In this document: positions 8,507-18,236 of the stretch, one piece after another
Numbering within the stretch: position 1 is the stretch's first letter
Layout of the letters: every line of letters starts with the position of its first letter
Source: an uncultured Clostridium sp.
GTDB taxonomy: Bacteria > Bacillota > Clostridia > Clostridiales > Clostridiaceae
Length of the DNA: 64,000 bases
Direction of reading: 5' to 3'
Assembly: GCA_900548455.1 (NCBI GenBank)
Contig: URKQ01000003.1
Span: 123,112 to 187,111 of the forward strand
Position numbers and translations under genes: made by a program
Notes under the pieces: model-generated
The model's input: the letters and a program-made list of their open reading frames with translations, nothing else
Told to the model about the DNA's origin: nothing
The model's database searches: none

Positions 8507-10369
8507 TTAATTTTCATAAACTCCAGTATCTGTTGCTGTAAGAACTTTAAATAGCTGCTCAGCTTCATCCAAAACATTCTTATAACTTATATATATATCA
8601 ATTGACACATGTCTTTCTTCCATAGAATAGTCTCTAACCATACAATATAAATAAATACCTTTTGATAAAAGATTAGTTACTATTTCGTTATCTTTTCTTG
8701 GAATCTCTCCAATTACACATCCGCTTTGAGAAACAACCTTTACAGTCTTATTATCATAAAAGTTATCCGGATCACTTATTAAATAAAACATTTTATTTCT
8801 ATTTATCTCTTTATCCACTTTCTCCGAATTTTTCTCGTCTATTCCATACACATATGTTGATAATAATAAAGTATCTTTACTATGGCGTGTAACTTTTATA
8901 TCTTTTATTTCCTCTAACTCTACAAATTCATTTTCCTTCAAATCAGATCCCTGTATAATTTTACGAAAATTAGATTTTAATTCACCATTTTTCTCATACT
9001 CACTAGCTTTTTTAATCAATTCCATTTCATTTTCTGTTATATGTTCCCTAGTAAACATAAGAGTACTCAGGGCTTCTTTCCTTACATTTGTAGAGTTACT
9101 AAAAATACCTTTAAGCGCTATCTCTTTTCCCTGTGGATACATCCTTCTACATCCCTTTATTACCGTAGAAAAAATTATATCTAAAATTTGATTTTCACTT
9201 TTATTTTTTTCCGTACAATCATCACTACAAATTAAAGAATTTACATTAACTTCTTTATAAAAATACCCCAATAATAATTTTCTAGCTTCATTACTTCCTT
9301 TATTATTTATATACCAATACAAACAAAAATCTAGTGGGCTTTTATCATTTAAGTACTTTACTTCATCAACACTAAATTCATAATCATAAAAATTGGCTAA
9401 TTCTACAATATCTAATGTGTTAACATAACTACTTCTAATTTCTTTAATAAATAATTGTCTCCATTTATTTTCCTTTAATATATTTACTATGGGAATATAT
9501 TCTTCTTTTTTCATTTTTCCTTCTTGCTCTAATATTGCAATTCCTTGGCCAATTAAAAGCATTGACATCATATTGTAATAACTTGCATTTACTTTCCCCA
9601 CAATATCTATATAATCTTTAACTAAAAATTCTTTTAGTGGTGACTTAGATAAACTGCACGTTCTTAAATGTCTATAGATTAAAAATGTAACATTATTTAT
9701 TTTATTTTGATCCTTATAATTAACATCTAAATATTCACAAATGTCACACATAGATAAAATATAATTTATTAGTAAATTTTCATAGTTTTCATCTTTATAA
9801 CCTTTTTCCATTAAAAATTCAGTTATATCATAATTTATAATTTCTATATTAGTAATTGCAAAAACTTTAATTGTGCCATAACTTTTCCTACTTAAGTTCA
9901 ATAAATATCTGTTGTACTTAGGCAAACTTTTAATTGTTCTTGTTAAATAAAATATATACTCCCCACTCTTAACGAAAGTATCTATAATTTCTTTAAGTTT
10001 ACTTCTTTCAATATATTTTTCCGCTAAAACTAGTCCTAATTGAACCTGTTCCTTTATATTAGAATTATAAATCAAATCATTAGTTAATTCCTTCATCCAT
10101 TTTTCTTTTATGATATTTTCTTTTATTAAAGCATTTATTTTTCCCATAAATGCAGGAATAAATTTAATTAAGGTGTATTTTTTTAAATCTAGCTTTTCAT
10201 AACTGTCTCCAGATTTATATAAATTTATAATTAATTCCGACATTTCTGTTGCCAATGATAATTGTTCTTTAATGGAAATCCCATACTCCATATATATAAG
10301 CTTTAATTCAAATTCTCCACTTTCTCCATTAAAACAATTTTTCTTCTTTAAGTCTGTAAAAATGCTCAT
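8507..10369 (-). CDS. Unknown 620-residue helical-repeat protein with a C-terminal HIRAN-like domain
   Basis: I do not recognise a named family. Residues 1-490 look entirely alpha-helical with weak repeats of about 35-40 residues, as in HEAT/ARM solenoids (for example the KGIFSNSTNVRKEALSTLMF stretch). The last 100 residues switch to beta-rich sequence containing KTVKVVSQSGCVIGEIPRKD, which fits the start of a HIRAN domain, a DNA-end-binding module found on SNF2-type remodellers and stand-alone bacterial proteins. No signal peptide or membrane segment, so it is cytosolic. The start has AGGAGG. It is a single-gene unit, divergent from an AraC regulator. A role in DNA handling is inference only. 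Confidence 0.75.
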   Translation of the reverse strand: MSIFTDLKKKNCFNGESGEFELKLIYMEYGISIKEQLSLATEMSELIINLYKSGDSYEKLDLKKYTLIKFIPAFMGKINALIKENIIKEKWMKELTNDLIYNSNIKEQVQLGLVLAEKYIERSKLKEIIDTFVKSGEYIFYLTRTIKSLPKYNRYLLNLSRKSYGTIKVFAITNIEIINYDITEFLMEKGYKDENYENLLINYILSMCDICEYLDVNYKDQNKINNVTFLIYRHLRTCSLSKSPLKEFLVKDYIDIVGKVNASYYNMMSMLLIGQGIAILEQEGKMKKEEYIPIVNILKENKWRQLFIKEIRSSYVNTLDIVELANFYDYEFSVDEVKYLNDKSPLDFCLYWYINNKGSNEARKLLLGYFYKEVNVNSLICSDDCTEKNKSENQILDIIFSTVIKGCRRMYPQGKEIALKGIFSNSTNVRKEALSTLMFTREHITENEMELIKKASEYEKNGELKSNFRKIIQGSDLKENEFVELEEIKDIKVTRHSKDTLLLSTYVYGIDEKNSEKVDKEINRNKMFYLISDPDNFYDNKTVKVVSQSGCVIGEIPRKDNEIVTNLLSKGIYLYCMVRDYSMEERHVSIDIYISYKNVLDEAEQLFKVLTATDTGVYEN

Positions 10370-10544
10370 TTTGACCTCCTCTACCCTATTACAGGTTTTC
10401 TTTAGTCATAATAAAAATAATCCTATTACAAGTATAACATTTTCATCCATTTTTTAATAGATTTTATTGGAATTACTTATGAGAATATAATTTATTATTT
10501 AAAAAATTTAAAAAATATTAAATAAACTAAGTGTAATACTAGCT

Positions 10545-10591
10545 TTATCGTTTAACATATAGTATAAATATTATATAAACGTTTTCGATAA
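10545..10591. promoter_or_regulatory. Nested inverted repeats upstream of the AraC gene, possible operator
   Basis: TTATCG (10545-10550) is matched by CGATAA (10586-10591), and inside it CGTTTA (10549-10554) by TAAACG (10576-10581). They lie 20 bases before the AraC start, where autoregulation would act. Regulatory role is inferred. Confidence 0.35.
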
Positions 10592-10610
10592 AAAGTAACT
10601 GGAGGGTATT

Positions 10611-11492
10611 ATGAATTCAAATATATCGTCAAAATTTACCAAAGGACAGCATATGTCATCTGATAATATTGAGATATTTTATTATCGTGATTTAGCATCG
10701 GAAGCTATTCCTAGTCATTCCCATGATTTTTATGAGCTTTACTTCTTTTTAGAAGGAAATATAGATTATATGATTAATAATACTATTTATGCTTTAAATC
10801 CAAGAGACATTCTATTAATTCCTCCTAATTCCGTTCATAAACCTATAATAAAGGATAACAACACCTCAACCTACTGTAGATTTGTAATGTGGATCAACTC
10901 AGATTTTTATGATAGTTTAGTTACCATTGATCCAGATATAATTTATTTAACTCATTTAATAGGAGAGCGTAAAAGTCATAAAATTAATATCCCTGAAAAC
11001 CTATTTCAAGGAATTGAAAGTCAGTTTATTTCTCTTTTAGAAGAAAGCATTAATCCGAAATTTTGTCACAATCTAAATTCTAGAATTTTAGCTGCTTCTA
11101 TATTAGTTAAAGTAAATAGAGTTATCTATGAAATGAACACTTCCCAAGTTGTAGATACCCGACAAGAACTTTACATTAATATATGTAATTACATAGGCGC
11201 TAATCTTGTTTCTGACTTATCTTTAAATACTCTTGCTAATAAATTTTTTGTAAGTAAATATTACATTTGTCATGTATTTAAAGAACATCTTGGTATATCT
11301 GTACATCAGTATATTATTAGAAAACGCCTTGCAGATGCTAAAGCTAAAATTCTTGCAGGTGTTCCAATCAGCAATATACATATACAGTGTGGCTTTAATG
11401 ATTATACAAGTTTTTACCGTTCTTTTAAAAAAGAATTTGGTGTTTCACCTAAAGAATTTAAATCTAAACATAGAGTTCAAAAATTAAAATAG
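10611..11492 (+). CDS. AraC-family transcriptional regulator with N-terminal cupin domain
   Basis: The N-terminal part (about 20-110) has the cupin-like sensor start SHSHDFYELYFFLEG, with the HxH metal or ligand-binding pair. The C-terminal 100 residues hold two helix-turn-helix motifs; the second is recognisable as CGFNDYTSFYRSFKKEFGVSP. The typical target is a sugar-use operon, but no sugar gene is adjacent, so the regulon is unknown. A GGAGG ribosome binding site precedes the ATG. The stop codon lies inside the terminator stem shared with sbcC. Confidence 0.92.
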   Translation: MNSNISSKFTKGQHMSSDNIEIFYYRDLASEAIPSHSHDFYELYFFLEGNIDYMINNTIYALNPRDILLIPPNSVHKPIIKDNNTSTYCRFVMWINSDFYDSLVTIDPDIIYLTHLIGERKSHKINIPENLFQGIESQFISLLEESINPKFCHNLNSRILAASILVKVNRVIYEMNTSQVVDTRQELYINICNYIGANLVSDLSLNTLANKFFVSKYYICHVFKEHLGISVHQYIIRKRLADAKAKILAGVPISNIHIQCGFNDYTSFYRSFKKEFGVSPKEFKSKHRVQKLK

Positions 11493-11525
11493 AAAGAAGC
11501 TAGAAAAAAATTCTAGCTTCTTTCT
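11491..11525. terminator. Bidirectional terminator overlapping the ends of araC-type gene and sbcC
   Basis: Perfect 15-bp arms 11491-11505 and 11511-11525 around a 5-base loop. The stem contains the last two bases of the AraC stop codon on one side and the last codons of sbcC on the other, so both genes end within it. Confidence 0.85.
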
Positions 11526-14500
11526 ATTTTAACTTTACTACCACCTTTTCCGGCCTCTGCTGGAGAAACAATAAGTTTTACTGGAACTCTATTTTTAATT
11601 GCTTCAACATGACTTATTATTCCTATTTTTAATCTTTCACTATGAATTCTTTCTAAGGAACCCATAACTATCTCTAATAAATTGTCATCCAATGTCCCAA
11701 AACCTTCATCTAAGAAGAAAAGTTCTAGCGGTGCTGTTCCCTTTAATTGAATTTCATTAGAAAGAGCTAATGCCAACGCCAAGGATGTTAAAAAAGTTTC
11801 TCCTCCAGATAGTGTGCTTGCATCTCTAGCTGCTCCACCATTTTTATAATCTCTTATTACAAATCTACCATTTTCATCCACTTCTAATCCATAAGTACCA
11901 CTACTAATTTCTTTTAATTGTTTTGAAGCTTCAATGGATATATACTTCAATCTATGTGATGCTACAAACTCAACAAATTTCTTTCCCTTAAAGAGCTTTT
12001 CTAAATCTGATAAAAGAGCTAACTTATGATCTAGCTTTTCCTTTTTAACTAGTAAATCTTTAAGTTCTAATAATCTTATTTTGAATAAGTCTATTTCACT
12101 TTTCAATTTAATATTTTTTTCTTTTATCTCATTAATCTTTAATTCTTTTTCTTCTTTTATTAATTTAATGTGGTTCCAATCTTCTTCTGAAATTTGTCTG
12201 TTATTAATTTTCTTTATAATATTTTCAATAGTTCCTAGTATTTTAGTCACTTCATGTTCATATTCCTCTATATCGACTTTAATTCTAGTTAACTCGCTTT
12301 TATTTAAATAAAATTTCTTTACAGTTTCTATAGAATCAAGCTTCTCTTCTAATAGCAGTTTTTTAATATTAATATCTTCCGATTCATTTTTAGTTTTCAA
12401 TTCTCTTTCTGTGGCGATTTCACCTATAAGGTCATCATTGCATTTTTTATATTCCGCCTCTATAACTTCTTTTGCTTCATTGTATTTTAAATACGCTTCT
12501 TCTATTTCCTTTATTTCATTAGAAACCTTATTTAATTCACTAGAAAAATCTAAGTTATCTCCAAATAATTTTACTAAGTTATTTTTCTTTTCTAATTTAA
12601 TCTTTTCTTTTTCATCTTTAGAGGAGTTTTGTTTCGCTAAATTTTCTTTTACCTTGTTTAATTGAAGTTGGATATCTTCTTTTGATCTATTTAACTCATC
12701 AAATAGTTTTCTACACTTTTTAAGTTTAAGCTCAATCACATTTTTTTGTTTTTCTATATTTTGAATTTCTCTATCCTTTTCATTAAAGTCAACCACGCCA
12801 CTCTTCTCTTGAATCATTGATATTTCTGATTTGTAATCAGCAAATTCCTTTTCTTCTCTTTCTAATTCAACAGTAACTTCTTCTCTCTGCTTTTTCTCTG
12901 TTTCCATTAAAGAATTAGTGATATTAACTTTTCCTTCTAAAGATAATGTTTCTTCCTTTGTTTTATTAAAATGTTCCTCTAGCTTTTCTTTTTCTTTATT
13001 ATATTCATTTAACTTATTATTAAAATCATTTACCTTTTTCTCTAATTCCTCGATAGATTTCTTTTTAAAATCTTCACCTAATAACTTAATTTCATTTTCT
13101 TTCTTAGTTTTATTAACTTTAATCATTTTAATATTAGCTTCTACTGTAGCTTCATCTCTTTCTATTAATCTTAAGTTATTTTCACTTTTCTCCATATCTA
13201 ATCTTAAATCACTTAAATCTACATTGATAGCTTGTGGAATCCCTTCTCTATGGTGATCTAGTGATCCGCATACAGGACAAGGTTTTCCTAAAGATAAACT
13301 TTCTCTCAAAGATTGTGCCATGCTTTCCATTTCACATAATCTAATTTTTTCTTTTTTCTTTTGTATTTCCTTGGCAATATCTTCTTTACTTATAATTATA
13401 TTCTTTTGACTTTTGGCAAATTCAATTAATTTCTTATCAAACTCTTCAATTTCCTCAAGGCACTCTTTATATCTCTTCCAGCTTTCTACACCTTGATTAT
13501 ATTGACTTTGAATTTTTAATAAATCTTCTTGTGTTCCTGGACAATTTTCTAAAACTCTTTTTAAAGTTGTTTTTAGTTCTTCCAACTTTTCTCTTTTTTC
13601 TTTCAACTCATTATCTAGCTCTACCCTTATCTCACTATTTTTTCTTAAATTTTCATCTATATTTTTTATCTTATTATTATTCTTAACTATAGATAGTTTA
13701 ATATCATCAACCTTTGAAGTTAACAATAATCCTTTTTGTACTAAAACCTTAAGTTCACTATCAACCTTTAAACCTTCTAATTCTAACTCAGTAGCTTCTG
13801 TAACTTTTTTACCATTTTCTAATCTTTCTACTATCCCAGCTAATTTATCATTTAAATTACTTTGATTTTTACCTTGAACATCCAAAAACTGATTTATATC
13901 CTGCAGTTCTTTTTCCAAAAGTAATATTTGATATTCTTCTTCTATTGCATTTTTTAATTGCTGTTCTTTAACTCTTAACACTGGAATTCTTTCGTCCTTT
14001 TTACTTCTCCATTGATTCCAATATCCTGTGATATCATTTTTTTTAGTATTTAATATATTATACTTTTCTTCTAGCTTTATTAAATTTTCTCTTGATGTTG
14101 CTAGAAACTTCTTAGTACCTTCATAAGCTTCTACATATGGCATAATTTTTTCAGCAGCAATCCCATTTAAAAACACTTTCTTGGTTTTTTCAATTTCATC
14201 TTTCTTTAATTCTAATTGTGCCTTCTTATCTTCTTGACATTGTAGTTCTTTAGAAAGATTCCATAACTCTTCTTTCTCCTTATATTCATTTTCAATCTTT
14301 TTAAGGTCACTTTCTTCTTCTTTAAGTACAGATTCAATGATTTTAAACTCATCTTCTTTTTCTTTTAACGATGTTTCGCTAACATCTTCATATCCACTTA
14401 ATGCTCCGATAAGTTCACTATTTTCACTTTCTTCTCTATTAATCTCTTTTTTTAATTTAAAAGCTAGGTTATCTCCATATTGTTGCAAATTAAATAGTCT

Positions 14501-15007
14501 CTCTAACATATCTCTTCTAGATTTGCCTTCAAGTTTTAGAAACTCACTAAACTTCCCCTGTGGTAATACCACTGTTCTTGTAAAATCTTCTAATCCTAAC
14601 CCTAAAATAGCTTCACATACTGAATTTACTTCATTAACCTTATCAGCTAGAATTATTGGAGTTTCACCTGTAATATCTATAACCTTGCACTTTCCTGAAA
14701 CAGGATTACCACTCTTTTTATCTCTTTTAAACTCTCTATCAACTATATATCTTTTTATTTCAGCCCCCGAAATCTGAAACTCAAAACTAACAGCCATAGA
14801 ATCACAATTTATATTTATATAATTAGAACTTTTTCTAGCTACTTTGCCGTAAAGTGCTAAAGTTATCCCATCTAAAATACTAGATTTACCACTTCCTGTT
14901 GGTCCAAATATTCCAAATAATCCTCTAGATGTTAACTTCAAAAAATCTATAGTTTGCTCTTCTTTAAAACTATTAAGCCCTTTAATTTTTAGACTAATTG
15001 GTTTCAT
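11513..15007 (-). CDS. sbcC: SbcC, ATPase subunit of the SbcCD nuclease
   Basis: A 1160-residue SMC/Rad50-like ATPase. Walker A GPTGSGKS is near the N-terminus, followed by two long coiled-coil arms that are very rich in K, E and L, with the zinc hook CPVCG at about residue 575 in the middle. The C-terminal lobe has the ABC signature LSGGET and Walker B LFFLDEGFG. With SbcD it opens DNA hairpins and trims blocked ends. The ATG at 15007 has GGAGGGG 7 bases upstream; the in-frame ATG at 15013 is too close to it. It overlaps the sbcD stop by 14 bases, so the two are translationally coupled. Confidence 0.97.
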   Translation of the reverse strand: MKPISLKIKGLNSFKEEQTIDFLKLTSRGLFGIFGPTGSGKSSILDGITLALYGKVARKSSNYININCDSMAVSFEFQISGAEIKRYIVDREFKRDKKSGNPVSGKCKVIDITGETPIILADKVNEVNSVCEAILGLGLEDFTRTVVLPQGKFSEFLKLEGKSRRDMLERLFNLQQYGDNLAFKLKKEINREESENSELIGALSGYEDVSETSLKEKEDEFKIIESVLKEEESDLKKIENEYKEKEELWNLSKELQCQEDKKAQLELKKDEIEKTKKVFLNGIAAEKIMPYVEAYEGTKKFLATSRENLIKLEEKYNILNTKKNDITGYWNQWRSKKDERIPVLRVKEQQLKNAIEEEYQILLLEKELQDINQFLDVQGKNQSNLNDKLAGIVERLENGKKVTEATELELEGLKVDSELKVLVQKGLLLTSKVDDIKLSIVKNNNKIKNIDENLRKNSEIRVELDNELKEKREKLEELKTTLKRVLENCPGTQEDLLKIQSQYNQGVESWKRYKECLEEIEEFDKKLIEFAKSQKNIIISKEDIAKEIQKKKEKIRLCEMESMAQSLRESLSLGKPCPVCGSLDHHREGIPQAINVDLSDLRLDMEKSENNLRLIERDEATVEANIKMIKVNKTKKENEIKLLGEDFKKKSIEELEKKVNDFNNKLNEYNKEKEKLEEHFNKTKEETLSLEGKVNITNSLMETEKKQREEVTVELEREEKEFADYKSEISMIQEKSGVVDFNEKDREIQNIEKQKNVIELKLKKCRKLFDELNRSKEDIQLQLNKVKENLAKQNSSKDEKEKIKLEKKNNLVKLFGDNLDFSSELNKVSNEIKEIEEAYLKYNEAKEVIEAEYKKCNDDLIGEIATERELKTKNESEDINIKKLLLEEKLDSIETVKKFYLNKSELTRIKVDIEEYEHEVTKILGTIENIIKKINNRQISEEDWNHIKLIKEEKELKINEIKEKNIKLKSEIDLFKIRLLELKDLLVKKEKLDHKLALLSDLEKLFKGKKFVEFVASHRLKYISIEASKQLKEISSGTYGLEVDENGRFVIRDYKNGGAARDASTLSGGETFLTSLALALALSNEIQLKGTAPLELFFLDEGFGTLDDNLLEIVMGSLERIHSERLKIGIISHVEAIKNRVPVKLIVSPAEAGKGGSKVKIERS

Positions 15008-16214
15008 CCTCATTCCCCTCCTTTGAAATAATGGACATAAGAAGCTCTATAACTTCTTCCGTAGCCTCTACATCTCTTTCTCTTCTATAGAAATCCTTAA
15101 ATATATCTTCGAAAGATTTTTCTGATAAACTTTCTTCTTCATCTTCTCTTTCCAAGCCAACTATTTTAGGCATAATTTCCAAAATATCTTTCTTATAACT
15201 TTTCATAGTTTTAATTTCATCTTCATTTATATATCTATCAGTATTTATTTCTAAATAAACCCAACAATCTCTTTCACTATTTTCCATGCATTTTTCTATA
15301 GCTTCTTCTATACTTTTACATTTCCAAATCTCTATAGGTTTATATACTTTAAATTCAACTTCATCAACAATACATTCCTCACCTTTTTTAGCTTCAATGA
15401 TATAACACTTGTTAGCAAAATTAACCTCTCTCTTGTTATAGTGCAAAGGTGCTCCTGAATATCTTGCTCTTTTTCTTGTACCTGGAACTATTTGATATTT
15501 ATGAACATGTCCAAGTGCTATATATTGTGCTTTCTCTGGAAAACAACTTCCATCAACAATATAACTTCCTCCAAGTTGAATACTTCTTTCTGAACCACTC
15601 TCTTCACTTCCCATAGCATATAAATGAGATACAACTAAATTAATAGTATCCTCTCGAAAATTAACTGCTAAACTATCAAAAAGTTCTTTAATTCTATCAC
15701 TGTATGACTTCAGCTTTTCATCATCACTATCTACTGCATTATATAAAACCTCATTTAATCTTTTTTCACTTGGATATGGTACTGTTAAAATAACTGCTTT
15801 TTCTCCTCGTATATCTATTTCAATAAACCCTTCCCCTGAGTTAACCACTTTATGCATACCGTATTCTCCTGGCAAAACCACAGTTTTTGGTGTTCCTACC
15901 ATAATAATTCCATGTTCCATTGCTAGCGGCCCTGCAGCCACTAACCTTTCAGGATTATCATGATTACCTGCAATTACGAGAATGAGTCTTTCTCCTTTTT
16001 TAGAAAGTTTTTTCAAAGTATCATAAAATAACTTTTCTGCTCTAGCTGGTGGATTACTTGTATCATATATGTCCCCTGCTATAACTACCAAATCTATATT
16101 ATTATCTTCAACAATCTTTACAAAATCATTTAAAAATTCCTGCTGTTCATCTAATCTACTTTGTCCTTCTAAATTTTTTCCAAGATGCCAATCTGCCGTA
16201 TGAAGTATTTTCAA
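14994..16214 (-). CDS. sbcD: SbcD, nuclease subunit of the SbcCD complex
   Basis: A 406-residue Mre11-like metallophosphatase with the full set of metal motifs: HTADWHLGK, AGDIYD, AGNHD and GHVHK. It supplies the 3'-5' dsDNA exonuclease and endonuclease activity of SbcCD. The start codon is TTG at 16214 with AAGGA 6 bases upstream; no ATG fits. It is the first gene of a two-gene operon. Confidence 0.96.
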   Translation of the reverse strand: MKILHTADWHLGKNLEGQSRLDEQQEFLNDFVKIVEDNNIDLVVIAGDIYDTSNPPARAEKLFYDTLKKLSKKGERLILVIAGNHDNPERLVAAGPLAMEHGIIMVGTPKTVVLPGEYGMHKVVNSGEGFIEIDIRGEKAVILTVPYPSEKRLNEVLYNAVDSDDEKLKSYSDRIKELFDSLAVNFREDTINLVVSHLYAMGSEESGSERSIQLGGSYIVDGSCFPEKAQYIALGHVHKYQIVPGTRKRARYSGAPLHYNKREVNFANKCYIIEAKKGEECIVDEVEFKVYKPIEIWKCKSIEEAIEKCMENSERDCWVYLEINTDRYINEDEIKTMKSYKKDILEIMPKIVGLEREDEEESLSEKSFEDIFKDFYRRERDVEATEEVIELLMSIISKEGNEDETN

Positions 16215-16315
16215 AACTCATCCTTCCCTTCCTTACTTTTAAAAAAGTTATGTTACCACTTAATTCATCATAACTCAAACTATAAATATATTATGTCATA
16301 ATAATATTTCTAAAA

Positions 16316-16334
16316 AAAGCGCCAAAGGCGCTTT
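16316..16334 (-). terminator. Terminator of the panF operon
   Basis: Perfect 8-bp GC-rich stem 16316-16323/16327-16334 with a 3-base loop and, on the minus strand, a following run of T. It lies just after the panF stop. Confidence 0.8.
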
Positions 16335-16351
16335 ATTATACATTCTATCTT

Positions 16352-17842
16352 TTAGTCTTTACCATAAAATAATTCTAGTGTTTCTTTATCTGGTCCTTTT
16401 CCTATATACCCTCCAATTACAAATGCAACAATTGACACTAATAATGCTGGGACTATAGGTTGAAGTCCAAAGGGAGCAAATTTAATCATATAAAATAAGA
16501 TAAATGATCCAACTCCAAAAAACATTGATAAAATAGAGCCAGTTGCATTAGCCCTTTTCCAATATAGTCCAAACACCACTGGACAGAAAAATGCAGCCTC
16601 AAGTCCTCCAAAAGCAAATAAATTAATAAATGTAAGCAAATCTGGTGGATTAATAGCAAAAATAAATACTATAATTCCAATTATTGCAGTAGATGCAAAA
16701 CTCATTTTAGATATCTTCTTTTCAAAAGAACCCTTATCAGCCACATCCTTTTCCTTCATTATATAATTCATATATATATCTTTTATAATGGCAGCAGAAG
16801 ATAAAATAAGCATTGAAGATACCGTTGACATTACCGCTGCAAGTGGTGCTGCTAAAAATAAACCCGCAAGTACTGGTGGCATAATTTTAACAACTAACTG
16901 AGGAATAACAACATCTGAATTTGATATACCTGTTGGAAGTATTGCCCCGGATAATACTCCAGCTAAAAGCATTCCTACCATCAAAATAAAAAATACTATT
17001 GTTCCATAAATCATAGCATCATGCATAGATTTTGTGTCTTTAAATCCCATGGCTCTTACAGTGTTTTGTGGAAGTCCCAAAGTACCAACTCCAACTAAAA
17101 CCCAAAATGACAATATATATCCCTTACTAAAGTGTCCACCTGATAGAGGTGTTGCCCATGCAGGATTAGTTTGGGTTAATGATGTAGAAATAGCATCCAT
17201 TCCACCGCCAACTTTAATTATAAAATAAAGAACTAATCCTGTTCCAATAATCATAATTATACCTTGAAGTGTATCTGTAGCTACTACAGCCTTAAATCCA
17301 CCTATTGTTGTGTATAAAATAACAATAGTTCCAAATAAAATAAGGCCAATAATATAAGAGTATCCCGTAATTGTTTGAAATAAAACCGCTCCTCCTATAA
17401 ATTGAGCTACCATGGTAACAATAAAAAATATTACTAAGGATAATGACGCTAACATTACAACTACAGGTGATTTATACCTTTTTGATAAATAATCTGTTAC
17501 TGTTACTGCATCAATTTTTCTTGATATTATAGCTAGCTTTTTCCCTAAAATCCCTAGAGTCAAAAATACCGTTGGAACTTGAGTCACTGCAACTAATACC
17601 CAACTAAGTCCTACTGAATAAGCAATTCCTGGCCCACCAATAAAACTACTAGCACTTGTATATGTGGCTGTCAGTGTCATTGCAAGAACAAAACCACCCA
17701 TTGACCTGCCGCCAATAAAATAATTATTAATAAATCCATTTTTACTATTTTCCTTCGATGCTCTTTTACTAACCCAAATTCCTAAAAATAAGTTTAAAGC
17801 TAAATAAAGAACAATTGGAATTACTATTAAAACTTTTCCCAT
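16352..17842 (-). CDS. panF: Sodium/pantothenate symporter
   Basis: A 496-residue SSS-family symporter with about 13 hydrophobic helices. The NNYFIGGRSMGGFVLAMTLT start and ATYTSASSFIGGPG motif are typical of PanF. It imports pantothenate, the precursor of coenzyme A, with Na+. The specificity call is supported by the YhdT gene directly upstream, the usual PanF partner. AGGA precedes the ATG. The 17-base spacing to yhdT indicates one operon. Confidence 0.9.
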   Translation of the reverse strand: MGKVLIVIPIVLYLALNLFLGIWVSKRASKENSKNGFINNYFIGGRSMGGFVLAMTLTATYTSASSFIGGPGIAYSVGLSWVLVAVTQVPTVFLTLGILGKKLAIISRKIDAVTVTDYLSKRYKSPVVVMLASLSLVIFFIVTMVAQFIGGAVLFQTITGYSYIIGLILFGTIVILYTTIGGFKAVVATDTLQGIIMIIGTGLVLYFIIKVGGGMDAISTSLTQTNPAWATPLSGGHFSKGYILSFWVLVGVGTLGLPQNTVRAMGFKDTKSMHDAMIYGTIVFFILMVGMLLAGVLSGAILPTGISNSDVVIPQLVVKIMPPVLAGLFLAAPLAAVMSTVSSMLILSSAAIIKDIYMNYIMKEKDVADKGSFEKKISKMSFASTAIIGIIVFIFAINPPDLLTFINLFAFGGLEAAFFCPVVFGLYWKRANATGSILSMFFGVGSFILFYMIKFAPFGLQPIVPALLVSIVAFVIGGYIGKGPDKETLELFYGKD

Positions 17843-17859
17843 AGTTTTTCCTCGCTTAA

Positions 17860-18147
17860 TTAATTTTTATCTTCCTCTTCTTTATGATTATCTCCCAAAT
17901 CAAAATTCTTAAAAAAACACTTAATAGTGAAAATAACCGCTATGATAAATAATATAGGTCCAACGATGCTATTTAGTATAAACCATGTAGGAAGCCCTAA
18001 AATAAATTTATATTTACTAGGATCTGTATTTCCCATTAAAAATCCAGTAACATACCACCAAATAAAATAAGCTAAATATAGTATTATAGTAATAATTACT
18101 TCCTTATTTATCTGATGATTTTTTTCTTTCTCAGAATACTTCAACAT
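17860..18147 (-). CDS. yhdT: YhdT family protein (DUF997), PanF partner
   Basis: A 95-residue membrane protein with two hydrophobic segments and the family motif LPTWFILNSIVGP. In many bacteria it is encoded next to panF and may act as a small subunit of the pantothenate symporter, though this has not to my knowledge been proven. The start follows GGAGGTGGG closely. It is the first gene of the panF operon. Confidence 0.88.
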   Translation of the reverse strand: MLKYSEKEKNHQINKEVIITIILYLAYFIWWYVTGFLMGNTDPSKYKFILGLPTWFILNSIVGPILFIIAVIFTIKCFFKNFDLGDNHKEEEDKN

Positions 18148-18236
18148 CCCACCTCCTTATACAAATCGATAATCCTTATAAAAACTCATCTATTATTATA
18201 ACTTTATTTATATAAGTTGCAATAAGGATTATTCAT

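Noticed and set aside
8392..8577. Minus-strand ORF of 61 codons between the methyltransferase and the HEAT/HIRAN-like gene
   Set aside because: Runs across the end of the large gene and its terminator, has no ribosome binding site, and overlaps both neighbours.
12918..13256. Plus-strand ORF of 112 codons in the sbcC coiled-coil region
   Set aside because: Complement of Lys/Glu-rich codons gives an F/S/L-rich shadow; the sense frame has the zinc hook nearby.
14337..14777. Plus-strand ORF of 146 codons opposite sbcC
   Set aside because: Antisense shadow of the conserved SbcC ATPase domain; low-complexity S/L/N protein with no ribosome binding site.
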